Shown: positions 18,628 to 27,159, counted from the first letter of the stretch. The stretch: 64,000 nucleotides of DNA from JADKAV01 sp963732355 (GCA_963732355.1 CAVSZD010000011.1:310001-374000); one strand, 5' to 3'. Notes: generated by a model from the letters alone, not told the origin. Numbers and translations are program-made.

Positions 18628-19622
18628 GCGGTCTTCCTTGCGCGCTTGGCGGGGGTCTTCTTGGCTGGTGTCTTGTTAGCTGGGGCTTTCTTCGCAGGGG
18701 CCTTCTTGACAGCCGCCGTCTTCTTGACAGCCGCCGTCTTCTTGGCGGGGGCTTTCTTCGCGGCGGCCTTCTTGGCTGGTGTCTTCTTGGCCGGTGTCTT
18801 CTTGGCCGGTGCCTTCTTCGCCGGGGCATTCCCCGCCCGGGCTAAGGACTCACGCAGAGCCGTCAGCAGATCCACGACCTCACCACCCTTGGCACCCGGC
18901 TCCTGCGCAGCGACCACACCCTGGCCTCCGTGGACTTTCGCGTCGATGAGCGCGAGCAGCTGCTCCCGGTAGCCGTCGTGGTATTGCTCGGGGTCGAAGT
19001 CGCCGGCCAGCGATTCGACCAAGGACGCAGCCATCGACAACTCCTGTGGCCGGATGTCCACCTGCTGATCCAGCACGTCGAACCTGGCCGCGCGCACCTC
19101 GTCTGGCCACAACATCGTCTGCAACATCAGCACGTCCTCGCGCACCCGCAGAACCCCGAGTTGCTGCTTCTGGCGCAGGCTCACCTGGACGATCGCGGTC
19201 AGGTCGGTGTCCTCGAGGGTCTTGCGCAGCAGCACGTACGGTTTCAGCGCACGTTCCTCGGGTTCCAGCAGGTAGGCCTTGTCGAAGCGGACCGGATCGA
19301 CCTGGGACGAGGGGACGAACTCCACCACGTCGATCTCCTTGGACGACGACACCGGCAGACTCGCGAAGTCCTCCTCGTCGAAGATCACCAAGGGCCCGTT
19401 GGGCACCTGGTAGGCCTTGGAGATCTCGGCGAGTTCCAGCACGTTCCCGCACTCACGGCAGACGCGGTTGTACTTGATCCGGCCGTTGTCGAGGGCATGT
19501 ACCTGATGGAATCGGACGTCGTGGTCCTCCGTGGCCGTGTAGGCCTTCACCGGGACCGACACGAGCCCGAACGACACAGAGCCCTTCCAAATCGCACGCA
19601 CGCCCCTAGCATGCTCTGTCAC
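18624..19622 (-). CDS. ku: Ku protein (bacterial NHEJ)
   Basis: DNA double-strand-end-binding protein of non-homologous end joining. 332 residues. The Ku core is residues 1 to about 260 (RAIWKGSVSFGLVSVPVKAY, then VCRECGNVLEL, PYVLLRKTLED and LMLQTMLWPDEVR). The last ~65 residues are an Ala/Lys/Pro tail of KKAPAKKTPAKK-like repeats, as in actinobacterial Ku proteins with DNA-binding tails. The GTG start has weak support. It is divergent from the LigD polymerase gene, its expected partner. Confidence 0.93.
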   Translation of the reverse strand: MTEHARGVRAIWKGSVSFGLVSVPVKAYTATEDHDVRFHQVHALDNGRIKYNRVCRECGNVLELAEISKAYQVPNGPLVIFDEEDFASLPVSSSKEIDVVEFVPSSQVDPVRFDKAYLLEPEERALKPYVLLRKTLEDTDLTAIVQVSLRQKQQLGVLRVREDVLMLQTMLWPDEVRAARFDVLDQQVDIRPQELSMAASLVESLAGDFDPEQYHDGYREQLLALIDAKVHGGQGVVAAQEPGAKGGEVVDLLTALRESLARAGNAPAKKAPAKKTPAKKTPAKKAAAKKAPAKKTAAVKKTAAVKKAPAKKAPANKTPAKKTPAKRARKTA

Positions 19623-19719
19623 AGGCGTTCCATGCCAGTACCGGGGCAGAAGTCCGCCTACCCACAGTGTTCACCTACTGGCAATCATGAAGCGTGCTGC
19701 ATCATTCACGAACCGTTAC

Positions 19720-19725
19720 TAGGGT
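19720..19725 (+). promoter_or_regulatory. -10 hexamer TAGGGT, leaderless start at 19732
   Basis: Six bases to ATG 19732 of the LigD polymerase gene. Confidence 0.55.
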
Positions 19726-19731
19726 CGAAGT

Positions 19732-20562
19732 ATGTCCGCGATCGTCGCGCAAGTCGACGGCCGCCAGGTGCGGCTGACCAGCCTGACGAAGACCATGTAC
19801 CCATCGCTGGGCATTTCCAAATCGCAGGTTATCGACTATTACGCGAGCGTCGGCGCCGCAGTGGTCGGGCAGACCTCGGGTCGGCCCGTCACCCGCATCC
19901 GTTTCCCACACGGTGTGGGCGCCCAGTCGTTCTTCGAGAAGAACGCACCTGAGGGAATTCCGGACTGGATTCCGCAAATGCTGGTCAATTCCATCCGCTA
20001 CCCGGTCTTCGACGAGGTGGCCGCGGTGGTCTGGTCGGCCCAGAACAACGCCCTGGAACTGCATACCCCCCAGTGGCGCACACCGGGCGCCGTGGACAGG
20101 CTGGTCGTGGATCTCGACCCGGGACCCGGCGCGGGCTTGTCACGGTGTTGCCAGGTGGCGCTTCTCGTCGACGAATACCTGTCGGCCGACGGAATGCATG
20201 GCATTCCCGTCACGAGCGGCTCCAAGGGGATGCAGGTCTACGTCGAGTTCCCAGAGCCCATGGATCCCGGGGCCGTCCTGAACTACGCGCGATCAATGGC
20301 CGCGGATCTCACGGCCCGGCATCCGGACAAGGTCGTCGCCACGATGACCAAGTCCAAACGTGAGCACCGGGTCTTCATCGACTGGAGCCAGAACAACCCC
20401 GCGAAGACGACTATCACTCCCTACTCGCTACGCGGCAAGGATCTTCCGTTCGCAGCCACCCCGGTGACCTGGGACGAGGTGCGGTCCGGCCTCGATGAGC
20501 AGTTCCTATTCAGCGAGACCATCGCGCGCTTGCAGGAGTACGGCGACCTCATGCAGGCCTGA
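19732..20562 (+). CDS. ligD: stand-alone LigD polymerase domain
   Basis: 276-residue archaeo-eukaryotic primase-type polymerase that fills gaps during end joining. Motifs: catalytic DLDPGPG (two Asp), SGSKGMQVYV, and MTKSKREHRVFIDWSQNNPAKTTI-like sequence with the third acidic residue, then PYSLRG. It lacks the ligase and phosphoesterase domains of full LigD, so a separate ATP-dependent ligase is expected elsewhere. In the SGSKG motif Gln stands where the Mycobacterium tuberculosis enzyme has His. Confidence 0.92.
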   Translation: MSAIVAQVDGRQVRLTSLTKTMYPSLGISKSQVIDYYASVGAAVVGQTSGRPVTRIRFPHGVGAQSFFEKNAPEGIPDWIPQMLVNSIRYPVFDEVAAVVWSAQNNALELHTPQWRTPGAVDRLVVDLDPGPGAGLSRCCQVALLVDEYLSADGMHGIPVTSGSKGMQVYVEFPEPMDPGAVLNYARSMAADLTARHPDKVVATMTKSKREHRVFIDWSQNNPAKTTITPYSLRGKDLPFAATPVTWDEVRSGLDEQFLFSETIARLQEYGDLMQA

Positions 20563-20567
20563 AAGGC

Positions 20568-21506
20568 TCAGCGTCGCGGCGGCCGGGGTTTCAGCGCCAC
20601 CGACGGCAGCGCGGGGGCAGGCAGACGCGGCCGGTGGTCGCCGGGCACATCGCCGAACCGCTCGTCGCCGGACTCCCACTGCTCTCGGGCCCGCTCGATC
20701 TCATCGTGGGAGCGTCCCACGAAGTTCCACCACATCAGCAGGTCCTGGGCCAAGGGCTCCCCGCCCAGCAGCAGGGCGCGGCCGGTGCCACTCACCGGCA
20801 CGGAATCTGCGCCCCATCCCAGGTACTGCATCGCACCCCTGGGCACACGGCGCTCACCCACCTCGATGTCGGTGTCGAGGGCCAGCACCGCGTATTCGTA
20901 ATCCGCTCGGAGGGGCAGGCGCGCCCCCTCGACGATGGCCACCTCAACGCCGGTCAAGGCAGACTCGATGCCTGCCGGGGAGCGCTCCCCTGCGAATTCA
21001 CCCACGATGACCTGGCACCGGGTCGAACCCAGGAACACCTCAGGCAGATCGTGATGGTGCTCGAACCGCGGTTGCTCGTCGCGAGTGGAATCGGGAAGGG
21101 CCACCCACAACTGGACACCGTGCAAGGGCCCAGTCCCCACGGAGTACTCCGAGTGGGCGATACCGTACCCAGCGCTCATCAGGTTCAGCTCGCCCGGTCG
21201 AACACGCTGCAGACTGCCCAGGCTGTCCCGGTGTTCCACCTGTCCTTCCAACAGCCAGGAGACGGTCTGCAGCCCGATGTGGGGATGTGGCGGCACGGCC
21301 ATGCTGACCGGATCAGGACCGTAGTGGTCCACGAAACACCAGGCACCCACCGTCCTGATCTGTTTGTGCGGCAACGTCCGCCGGACTGTCATCGCCCGCG
21401 GCCCACCGAGTGGAACCTCGCGAGGTTCCAGCAGCATCGACTGCGGCGACTCCTCGGTGCGTCGCGGACAGGGGCTTTCGAGTGGCGCGTCTTCGGTGTT
21501 GCTCAT
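20568..21506 (-). CDS. pirin family protein
   Basis: 312-residue bicupin. The N-terminal cupin has HPHIGLQTVSWLLEGQVEHRDSLG, with the metal-binding His pair, a later His and Glu in MSAGYGIAHSEYSV, and the C-terminal GGEPLAQDLLMWWNFVG typical of pirins. Bacterial pirins bind iron and some have quercetinase activity; the substrate here is unknown. I chose ATG 21506 (MSNTEDAPLES); the frame is open to 21647, but the extension looks non-coding and overlaps the next gene's promoter. It converges with ligD. Confidence 0.9.
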   Translation of the reverse strand: MSNTEDAPLESPCPRRTEESPQSMLLEPREVPLGGPRAMTVRRTLPHKQIRTVGAWCFVDHYGPDPVSMAVPPHPHIGLQTVSWLLEGQVEHRDSLGSLQRVRPGELNLMSAGYGIAHSEYSVGTGPLHGVQLWVALPDSTRDEQPRFEHHHDLPEVFLGSTRCQVIVGEFAGERSPAGIESALTGVEVAIVEGARLPLRADYEYAVLALDTDIEVGERRVPRGAMQYLGWGADSVPVSGTGRALLLGGEPLAQDLLMWWNFVGRSHDEIERAREQWESGDERFGDVPGDHRPRLPAPALPSVALKPRPPRR

Positions 21507-21571
21507 CTCCCGACTAAACCACCACATCGCAGATTCTGTCCCCTTGTCGGTGTCGGCGCCAGGTCCGGCGC

Positions 21572-21577
21572 TAGTCT
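21572..21577 (+). promoter_or_regulatory. -10 hexamer TAGTCT, leaderless start at 21584
   Basis: Six bases to GTG 21584. Confidence 0.55.
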
Positions 21578-21583
21578 GCCTGC

Positions 21584-22024
21584 GTGACCTTGTACGCGGC
21601 CTACGGTTCGAGCCTGGATCCCGATCGCATGCTCGAAATCGCCCCACACTCGCCTGCTGCGGGAGTCGGCTGGCTCGACGGATGGCGGCTGACCTTCGGC
21701 GGCGCGGACATCGGGTGGGAGGGAGCCCTGGCCACGGTCGTGGAGTCCCCGGGTAGCCAGGTGTTCGTGATGCTGTACGACGTGAATCGCGTGGATGAGC
21801 ACCTCATGGACCAGTGGGAGGGCACCGAACTCGGCATCTACGAGAAGATCCGGGTGCGGGTCCAGACCCTCGACGGCGAGGCCGTCGCGTGGCTGTACGT
21901 GCTGAACGACTACGAGGGTGGCCTGCCCTCGGCGCGCTACCTGGGCATCATCTCGGATGCCGCCGAGAAGGCGGGGGCTCCCGAGGACTACGTGCATGAC
22001 CTGCGGATGAGGCCCTGCTCCTGA
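21584..22024 (+). CDS. gamma-glutamylcyclotransferase-like (AIG2) protein
   Basis: 146 residues. The GGCT fold opens with LYAAYGSSLDPDRM (the YGS substrate loop), followed by the family's WRLTFGG, and the likely catalytic Glu in DQWEGTELGIYEKIRV. The end PSARYLGIISDAAEKAGAPEDYV fits family members. It may cleave gamma-glutamyl amides, but the substrate is unknown. It has its own leaderless promoter, and purine phosphorylase follows 69 bp later with another. Confidence 0.85.
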   Translation: MTLYAAYGSSLDPDRMLEIAPHSPAAGVGWLDGWRLTFGGADIGWEGALATVVESPGSQVFVMLYDVNRVDEHLMDQWEGTELGIYEKIRVRVQTLDGEAVAWLYVLNDYEGGLPSARYLGIISDAAEKAGAPEDYVHDLRMRPCS

Positions 22025-22080
22025 GGGTTCGGCAACCGGAAACGATCGGTTCTCGGGTGCCTAATGTCGGGCCCAACGCC

Positions 22081-22086
22081 TAGTGT
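22081..22086 (+). promoter_or_regulatory. -10 hexamer TAGTGT for the start at 22094
   Basis: Seven bases to GTG 22094. It supports the shorter purine phosphorylase start and is the likely promoter of the whole nucleoside operon. Confidence 0.5.
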
Positions 22087-22093
22087 TGTGCGC

Positions 22094-22885
22094 GTGACTT
22101 CACCACAGGAAATCGCTGCGCAAGCCGCTGCCGAAATCGCAGCCCGCACCGGCATCGCCTCACATCAGGTGGCCGTTGTACTCGGCAGCGGATGGAACGC
22201 CGCCGCCGACGCCTTCCCGATCACCGCCGAGATCCCGTACGAACAGCTCCCGGGGTTCTCCGCCTCAGCAGTCGCCGGACACTCGGGCGCTCTTCGCAGC
22301 GTTCGTGCCGGGGACAAGGACATCCTGCTGTTCTCAGGACGCACCCACTACTACGAGGGCAGGGGCGTGGCGTCGGTCGTGCACGGCGTGCGTACCGCGG
22401 CCGCGGCAGGCTGTTCGGTGCTGGTGCTGACCAACGGCTGCGGGGGGCTGAACCCCCAGTGGGCGCCCGGCACTCCGGTACTGATCTGCGACCACCTGAA
22501 CCTCACGGCTGCCACCCCTTTGGTGGGGGCTGATTTCGTGGATCTGACTGAGGTGTACTCACGGCGCCTTCGAGATCTCGCGCGCACCGTTGATCCGACC
22601 CTGGACGAAGGCGTCTACGCGCAGTTCCCTGGACCGCAGTATGAGACGCCGGCCGAGGTGCGCATGGCGGGGATCCTCGGTGCGGACCTTGTGGGTATGT
22701 CCACGGTCCTCGAGGCGGTTGCCGCGAAGTCGGCCGGCATGGAGATTCTTGGGATGTCGCTGGTCACCAATGCCGCAGCGGGTCTCACCGGCGAGGCCCT
22801 GCACCACGGCGAGGTGTTGCAGGCAGGCAAGGATGCGGCCTCCCGTCTGGGTGATCTGCTCAAGGGCATCCTGGAGTCGATGTGA
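22094..22885 (+). CDS. punA: purine nucleoside phosphorylase
   Basis: Trimeric-type PNP that splits purine (deoxy)nucleosides into base and (deoxy)ribose-1-phosphate. 263 residues: VVLGSGWNAAADAF (phosphate loop), FSGRTHYYEGRG, LTNGCGGLNP, and the purine-site segments GPQYETPAEVRM and LVTNAAAG with the catalytic Asn. GTG 22094 was chosen from the -10 element; an upstream ATG at 22064 is possible. It overlaps the phosphosugar mutase by GTGA. Confidence 0.94.
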   Translation: MTSPQEIAAQAAAEIAARTGIASHQVAVVLGSGWNAAADAFPITAEIPYEQLPGFSASAVAGHSGALRSVRAGDKDILLFSGRTHYYEGRGVASVVHGVRTAAAAGCSVLVLTNGCGGLNPQWAPGTPVLICDHLNLTAATPLVGADFVDLTEVYSRRLRDLARTVDPTLDEGVYAQFPGPQYETPAEVRMAGILGADLVGMSTVLEAVAAKSAGMEILGMSLVTNAAAGLTGEALHHGEVLQAGKDAASRLGDLLKGILESM

Positions 22886-24504
22886 ACGACGTGCGCGCAC
22901 AGGCCCTCGCCTGGCTGGCCGAGGACCCCGACCCCCGGACCCGGGCCGAGCTGCAAGGCTGGCTCGACACTGATGATCAAGAGCGGCTCGCTGCGGCGTT
23001 CGCCGGGCCCTTGACGTTCGGCACCGCAGGGCTTCGCGGACCGCTGGGCCCGGGCCCAGCAGCCATGAACCACATCGTGGTGGCCAAGGCTGCGGCCGGT
23101 CTGTGCCAGTACCTCAAGGACACCGGCGGCTCCTCGATCGTCATCGGCTACGACGCCCGCCACAACAGCGAGGCGTTCGCCGAACTGACCGCGGCGATTG
23201 CCGCTGGTGCGGGCCTGCGCGCTGAGGTACTGCCGCGCCGCCTTCCCACCCCGGTGCTGGCTTATGCGATCAAGGCGAGGGGCGCGGACGCCGGCGTTGT
23301 CGTGACGGCAAGCCACAACCCTCCCGAGGACAACGGCTACAAGGTGTACCTGGGCGACGGGATGCAGATCGTGGCCCCGGCGGATGCGCAGATCTCCGAA
23401 CGAATCGCCGTCCAGCCCGACTTCGCCAGCATCCCGCAGTCCGATGACTGGGTGCGTCTGGACGAGGCCGTCGTCGACTCCTACTTGGACCGGGTCGTGT
23501 CCCTGGCCGACCCGGAGATGACGACCGGTTCGCAGCTCACAGTCGTCTATTCAGCGATGCATGGGGTCGGGGGCGGGCTGTTCGAAACCGTCTGCGACCG
23601 TCTCGGGTTCGTCGAGTTGCACCCCGTCGCCGAGCAGTTCGAACCTGACCCGAATTTTCCCACGGTGGCCTTTCCGAACCCGGAGGAACCCGGGGCGATG
23701 GACCTTGCCCTGGCTACCGCCGAGCGGGTCGGTGCGCATCTGATCATCGCCAACGATCCAGACGCTGATCGCTGCGCAGTCGGGATCCCAACCGACTCCG
23801 GATACCGGATGTTGCGCGGTGACGAAGTCGGCGTGCTGCTGGGCTGGTGGACGGCTAACCGGGCGCCAGCCGCGGGCTGTCTGGTCACCACCATCGTGTC
23901 CAGTTCGATGCTCTCGAGCGTGGCCGGGGCCGCGGGTCTGGATTTCCGCCAGACACTGACGGGGTTCAAATGGATCACCCGTCCTGAGGACATCGTCTTC
24001 GGCTACGAGGAGGCCCTGGGTTACTGCGTGGATCCGGACGCGGTGCGCGACAAGGACGGCATCAGCGCCTCGGTGCGGATGCTGGAACTGGCAGCCCACC
24101 TGCAGCAGCAGGGCCGGACGATCGCGGATCAGCTCGATGCCCTGGCCGCAGAGCATGGCGTATACCTGACCGACCAGATCAGCATCCGCGTGCAAGACCT
24201 CTCCGACCGCGATCGGGCGCTCGCGGCACTGGCAGCGCGCCCCCAGGAGGCCATCGTCGACCTCGCCGGTGTGCAGGACCTGACCGACAGCGAAGTGACA
24301 GGGCTTCCCCCCACGGAGGGGCTGCGGCTACAACTAGGAGGCGGGGGTCGCGTGGTGGCCCGACCCAGCGGCACTGAAGCGAAGTTGAAGGTCTACCTGG
24401 AGGTTGTGGAACACACCGGCGACCTGGCTCGTGACAAGGACAGCGCCCGAAACCGCATGGCGATTCTGCGAACCGGACTAGAACAGTTCCTGGCCGACAT
24501 ATGA
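22882..24504 (+). CDS. phospho-sugar mutase (probable phosphopentomutase role)
   Basis: Alpha-D-phosphohexomutase superfamily, 540 residues, PGM2-like architecture. It has LTFGTAGLRGPLG, the phosphoserine loop VVTASHNPPEDNGYKVY, the metal loop NDPDADRCAV, the sugar loop GYEEALGY and the phosphate loop RPSGTEAKLKVY. Placed between PNP and deoC, it most likely converts ribose-1-P and deoxyribose-1-P to the 5-phosphates, although sequence alone would also allow phosphoglucomutase or phosphomannomutase. It is joined by a GTGA overlap to PNP and an ATGA overlap to the RNase gene. Confidence 0.92.
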   Translation: MNDVRAQALAWLAEDPDPRTRAELQGWLDTDDQERLAAAFAGPLTFGTAGLRGPLGPGPAAMNHIVVAKAAAGLCQYLKDTGGSSIVIGYDARHNSEAFAELTAAIAAGAGLRAEVLPRRLPTPVLAYAIKARGADAGVVVTASHNPPEDNGYKVYLGDGMQIVAPADAQISERIAVQPDFASIPQSDDWVRLDEAVVDSYLDRVVSLADPEMTTGSQLTVVYSAMHGVGGGLFETVCDRLGFVELHPVAEQFEPDPNFPTVAFPNPEEPGAMDLALATAERVGAHLIIANDPDADRCAVGIPTDSGYRMLRGDEVGVLLGWWTANRAPAAGCLVTTIVSSSMLSSVAGAAGLDFRQTLTGFKWITRPEDIVFGYEEALGYCVDPDAVRDKDGISASVRMLELAAHLQQQGRTIADQLDALAAEHGVYLTDQISIRVQDLSDRDRALAALAARPQEAIVDLAGVQDLTDSEVTGLPPTEGLRLQLGGGGRVVARPSGTEAKLKVYLEVVEHTGDLARDKDSARNRMAILRTGLEQFLADI

Positions 24505-24935
24505 AAAATGCCAAGGCCCTCGTCGCTGTCGCAGCATTGGTGGTCGCTGTGGGCTGGCTCTTTGTGAGCCTCACCGGGACAGGTGATGAGCCACAGGCCA
24601 CGGGCACGGTCTCCCCGACGGCCACAGTCGTGTCCGATGGACCGTCTACGGACAGCGGGCTGCCCACCGTGAGGCTCGCGAGCCTACCGCTTGAGGCGCA
24701 GCAGACCCATGCGCTCATCCTCGAGGGCGGCCCCTTCGAGTACTCCCAGGATGGGCAGGTCTTCGGAAACCGGGAACGGATCCTGCCTCAGAAGGACTAC
24801 GGCTGGTACCGCGAATACACCGTCGAGACCCCGGGTTCGGATGACCGTGGGGCCCGGCGGTTCGTCGTGGGTGAGGACCAGGTCTTCTTCTACACCGATG
24901 ACCACTACGACTCGTTCAGCGAGGTGACCACATGA
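24501..24935 (+). CDS. secreted guanyl-specific ribonuclease (RNase Sa/barnase family)
   Basis: 144 residues. A hydrophobic N-terminus (6-24) acts as signal or membrane anchor, followed by a Thr/Pro/Ser linker and the RNase domain (about 55-144). It aligns with RNase Sa: GPFEYSQDGQVFGNRERILP (guanine-site Glu92), WYREYTVETPG with catalytic base Glu105, RGARRFV (Arg119/120) and TDDHYDSFS with catalytic acid His135. All catalytic residues are present. It is followed at once by a barstar-like gene, the expected inhibitor, and lies in a nucleoside-catabolism operon. Confidence 0.93.
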   Translation: MKNAKALVAVAALVVAVGWLFVSLTGTGDEPQATGTVSPTATVVSDGPSTDSGLPTVRLASLPLEAQQTHALILEGGPFEYSQDGQVFGNRERILPQKDYGWYREYTVETPGSDDRGARRFVVGEDQVFFYTDDHYDSFSEVTT

Positions 24936-25582
24936 GCCCCCCGCAGGTCGTCGTGCTGGACACGCGGGGCGCACCGGACAAGGCGAGTTTCCTGGCGGCA
25001 TGTGCTCGCGACCTGGGGTTCCCGGCATACACGGGTGCCAACTGGGACGCTTTCGAGGAGAGCCTGACGGAGTTCGTGAGCAGCAGCAAGCCGGTTCTGG
25101 TGGTCTGGACCGGCGCCTCTGATCTCGATCCGGAAGACCGGGACACCGCGTTGGAGATCATGACCGACCGGTTCGAACAGGGTGCGGATCTGCTCATCGT
25201 CGACGACGTCACGGCGGCGGCGCAGCCGGACTTCGCACTCGACCACGTTCAACTGGCCATCCCGGAAGGCGGCGAATCTGTCGCCCGGCACTTCTGGGTC
25301 GATGTGGTCGGATTGATCGAGACGCCCAAGCCATTGGCCCTGGCCGGAAGCGGCGGATTGTGGCTCAGCGGCGAGGCCCTCAATCTGCATCTGGGGATCT
25401 GGAAGCAGTTCCAGCCCGCTGCTCAAGCCCATCCGGCCATCATGGTCCGCGACTTCGACGCGTTGGTGGCGCGACTGAGGACCGCCGGCCACGATGTCGA
25501 ATTCTCCCCTGACGTGCCGGACGTGAGGCGATTCCACACCGACGACCCGTTCGGAAACCGCCTAGAGTTCATAGCGTTCTGA
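24932..25582 (+). CDS. barstar-like RNase inhibitor fused to a VOC (glyoxalase-like) domain
   Basis: 216 residues in two domains. Residues 1-90 are barstar-like: FPAYTGANWDAFEESLTEF matches the inhibitory helix and loop of barstar, followed by the short beta-strand PVLVVW. Residues 101-216 are a vicinal oxygen chelate fold (ALDHVQLAIPEGGE ... FHTDDPFGNRLEFIAF, with His104, a central His-L-G segment and the closing Glu). It overlaps the RNase by ATGA, so it should protect the cell from its own enzyme. The VOC domain's role is unknown. Confidence 0.85.
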   Translation: MSPPQVVVLDTRGAPDKASFLAACARDLGFPAYTGANWDAFEESLTEFVSSSKPVLVVWTGASDLDPEDRDTALEIMTDRFEQGADLLIVDDVTAAAQPDFALDHVQLAIPEGGESVARHFWVDVVGLIETPKPLALAGSGGLWLSGEALNLHLGIWKQFQPAAQAHPAIMVRDFDALVARLRTAGHDVEFSPDVPDVRRFHTDDPFGNRLEFIAF

Positions 25583-25591
25583 CGAGAGGAC

Positions 25592-26266
25592 ATGATGATC
25601 ACCCCAGCCCAAATGGCCGGCATGGTGGACCACACCATTCTGAAGCCCGAGACCACGACCGCCGACCTGGAGATCCACTGCGCACAAGCTGTGGCGCTCG
25701 GCGTCTACAGCGTGTGCGTCTCCCCTTCGTTCCTGCCTGTCCCGGCCGACTGGTTGCACGGTGTGCACGTGGCCACCGTGTGTGGGTTCCCGAGCGGCAA
25801 ACACAAGGCCGGCATCAAGGCCACCGAGGCTGCGCGCGCTGTGACCGATGGCGCCGAAGAGGTGGACATGGTCCTGGACATCGGCAACGCGATCGCCGGC
25901 GACTGGGCGGCGGTACAAGCCGACGTGAGTGCCGTGCGCGAAGCCATTCCCGGTTCCATCCTCAAAGTAATCATCGAGTCGGCAGCCCTGACCGACCAGC
26001 AGATCGTGGAGGTCTGCACCATCTGCGCCGGAGTCGGTGCCGACTTCGTCAAAACCTCCACCGGGTTCCATCCCGCCGGGGGTGCCACCGAACATGCTGT
26101 GGCCCTGATGCGCCAGACGGTTGGGGATGCTCTGGGCGTCAAGGCGAGCGGCGGTATCCGGTCCTGGGACGCCGCTGTCGCCATGGTCGAAGCGGGAGCC
26201 TCCCGATTGGGCCTTTCGGGCACGGCCGAAGTCCTCAGCGGTGGTAGCGCCACAGGCGACTACTGA
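25592..26266 (+). CDS. deoC: deoxyribose-phosphate aldolase
   Basis: Cleaves 2-deoxyribose-5-phosphate to glyceraldehyde-3-phosphate and acetaldehyde. 224 residues, TIM barrel: VDHTILKPETT, VCGFPSGKH, the proton-relay region EEVDMVLDIG, KVIIES, and FVKTSTGF with the Schiff-base Lys, then KASGGIRSWDAA. Two tandem ATGs; the second (25595) is better spaced from AGAGGA. Last gene of the operon, completing the pathway from purine deoxynucleosides to central metabolism. Confidence 0.96.
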   Translation: MMITPAQMAGMVDHTILKPETTTADLEIHCAQAVALGVYSVCVSPSFLPVPADWLHGVHVATVCGFPSGKHKAGIKATEAARAVTDGAEEVDMVLDIGNAIAGDWAAVQADVSAVREAIPGSILKVIIESAALTDQQIVEVCTICAGVGADFVKTSTGFHPAGGATEHAVALMRQTVGDALGVKASGGIRSWDAAVAMVEAGASRLGLSGTAEVLSGGSATGDY

Positions 26267-26303
26267 GCGGACAAACCCGGGAACGGCGCGAACGGGCCGC
26301 GGG

Positions 26304-26309
26304 TAGACT
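26304..26309 (+). promoter_or_regulatory. -10 hexamer TAGACT upstream of the cold-shock gene
   Basis: 32 bases before ATG 26342, giving a short leader with an AGAGGAG ribosome site. No clear -35 was seen. Confidence 0.4.
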
Positions 26310-26341
26310 GGTGTTTTCGCAAATGAAAGAGGAGTTCAGTC

Positions 26342-26722
26342 ATGCCCTCCGGCACTGTCAAATGGTTCGACACCGAGAAGGGCTTCGGCTTCCTGGCCGG
26401 CGAGGACGGGGACGAGGTCTTTGTGCATGCCAGCGCCTTGGAACCCGGCATCACCCTCAAGCCGGGGTCGCGCGTCCAGTTCGGAGTGGTCGACGGGCGC
26501 AAGGGCAAGCAAGCACTTTCGGTGACGTTGCTGGAACCGTCCACGAGTGTGGTGAAGGCCCGCCGCCGTCCCGCCGAGCAGATGAGCCCCGTCGTGGAGG
26601 ACCTCATCAAACTGCTGGACTCTGTGGGTTCACAACTGCGCGCCGGACGCTACCCGGAGGACGAGAAGGCCGCTAAGACGGCACGCCTGCTGCGAGCCGT
26701 GGCCGACCAGCTCGACGTCTAG
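26342..26722 (+). CDS. cold-shock domain protein with C-terminal extension
   Basis: 126 residues. The cold-shock domain (1-65) has GTVKWFDTEKGFGFLAG (RNP1) and EVFVHASAL (RNP2), so it binds single-stranded RNA or DNA. A helical extension (about 75-126, with VVEDLIKLLDSVGSQLRAG) is found in the larger actinobacterial paralogue that sits beside DUF3027 genes. AGAGGAG ribosome site upstream. It converges with the lipoprotein gene, overlapping by 4 bp. Confidence 0.92.
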   Translation: MPSGTVKWFDTEKGFGFLAGEDGDEVFVHASALEPGITLKPGSRVQFGVVDGRKGKQALSVTLLEPSTSVVKARRRPAEQMSPVVEDLIKLLDSVGSQLRAGRYPEDEKAAKTARLLRAVADQLDV

Positions 26723-27159
26723 CTCTGCAGATCCATCCGGACGGTCCAAACACCCTTCTGCTGGCCCTCGGAAATCACGGCCAAGGGGTAACCCTGTGGG
26801 TTCGCGGGCACCCGGGGAAAGGTGAACCGGAAGTACGTGGTCGTCAGCGTCTCCTGCGAGAGCCGCTGACCTGCGACCGTGGGGTACCAGCCCTCCTCGG
26901 CGATCGAGGGATCGACACTGATCCCGACCACGTTCTCCGCCACCACCTCGAGGCGCTTGGTCTGTCCTGCCGCGGCTGCCGCAGCCGCCTGGGTCAGGCA
27001 CTGCTGGGCGTCGATCTGACCTTCCCAGCTGAAGCAGGTCGGAGCAAGGCGCTGCGAGGAAGTCCCGGTGAACACCGTGACCCCGGGCGGTGGTTTCTCG
27101 CACGAAGCGAGCGCTGCGGTGGCCGCCAGTGCGGCTGCCACGGTCACGACCTTCTTCAT
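26719..27159 (-). CDS. lipoprotein, probably DUF2771-like
   Basis: 146 residues with a signal peptide and lipobox ALASC (Cys20 lipidated). The mature part contains CFSWEGQIDAQQC, suggesting a disulfide, and YFRFTFPRVPANPQGYPLAV. Position directly after DUF3027 and convergent with the cold-shock gene fits the actinobacterial DUF2771 lipoproteins; the function is unknown. Its ATG would overlap the stop of DUF3027 as ATGA if that gene's tail were in frame. Confidence 0.7.
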   Translation of the reverse strand: MKKVVTVAAALAATAALASCEKPPPGVTVFTGTSSQRLAPTCFSWEGQIDAQQCLTQAAAAAAAGQTKRLEVVAENVVGISVDPSIAEEGWYPTVAGQRLSQETLTTTYFRFTFPRVPANPQGYPLAVISEGQQKGVWTVRMDLQS

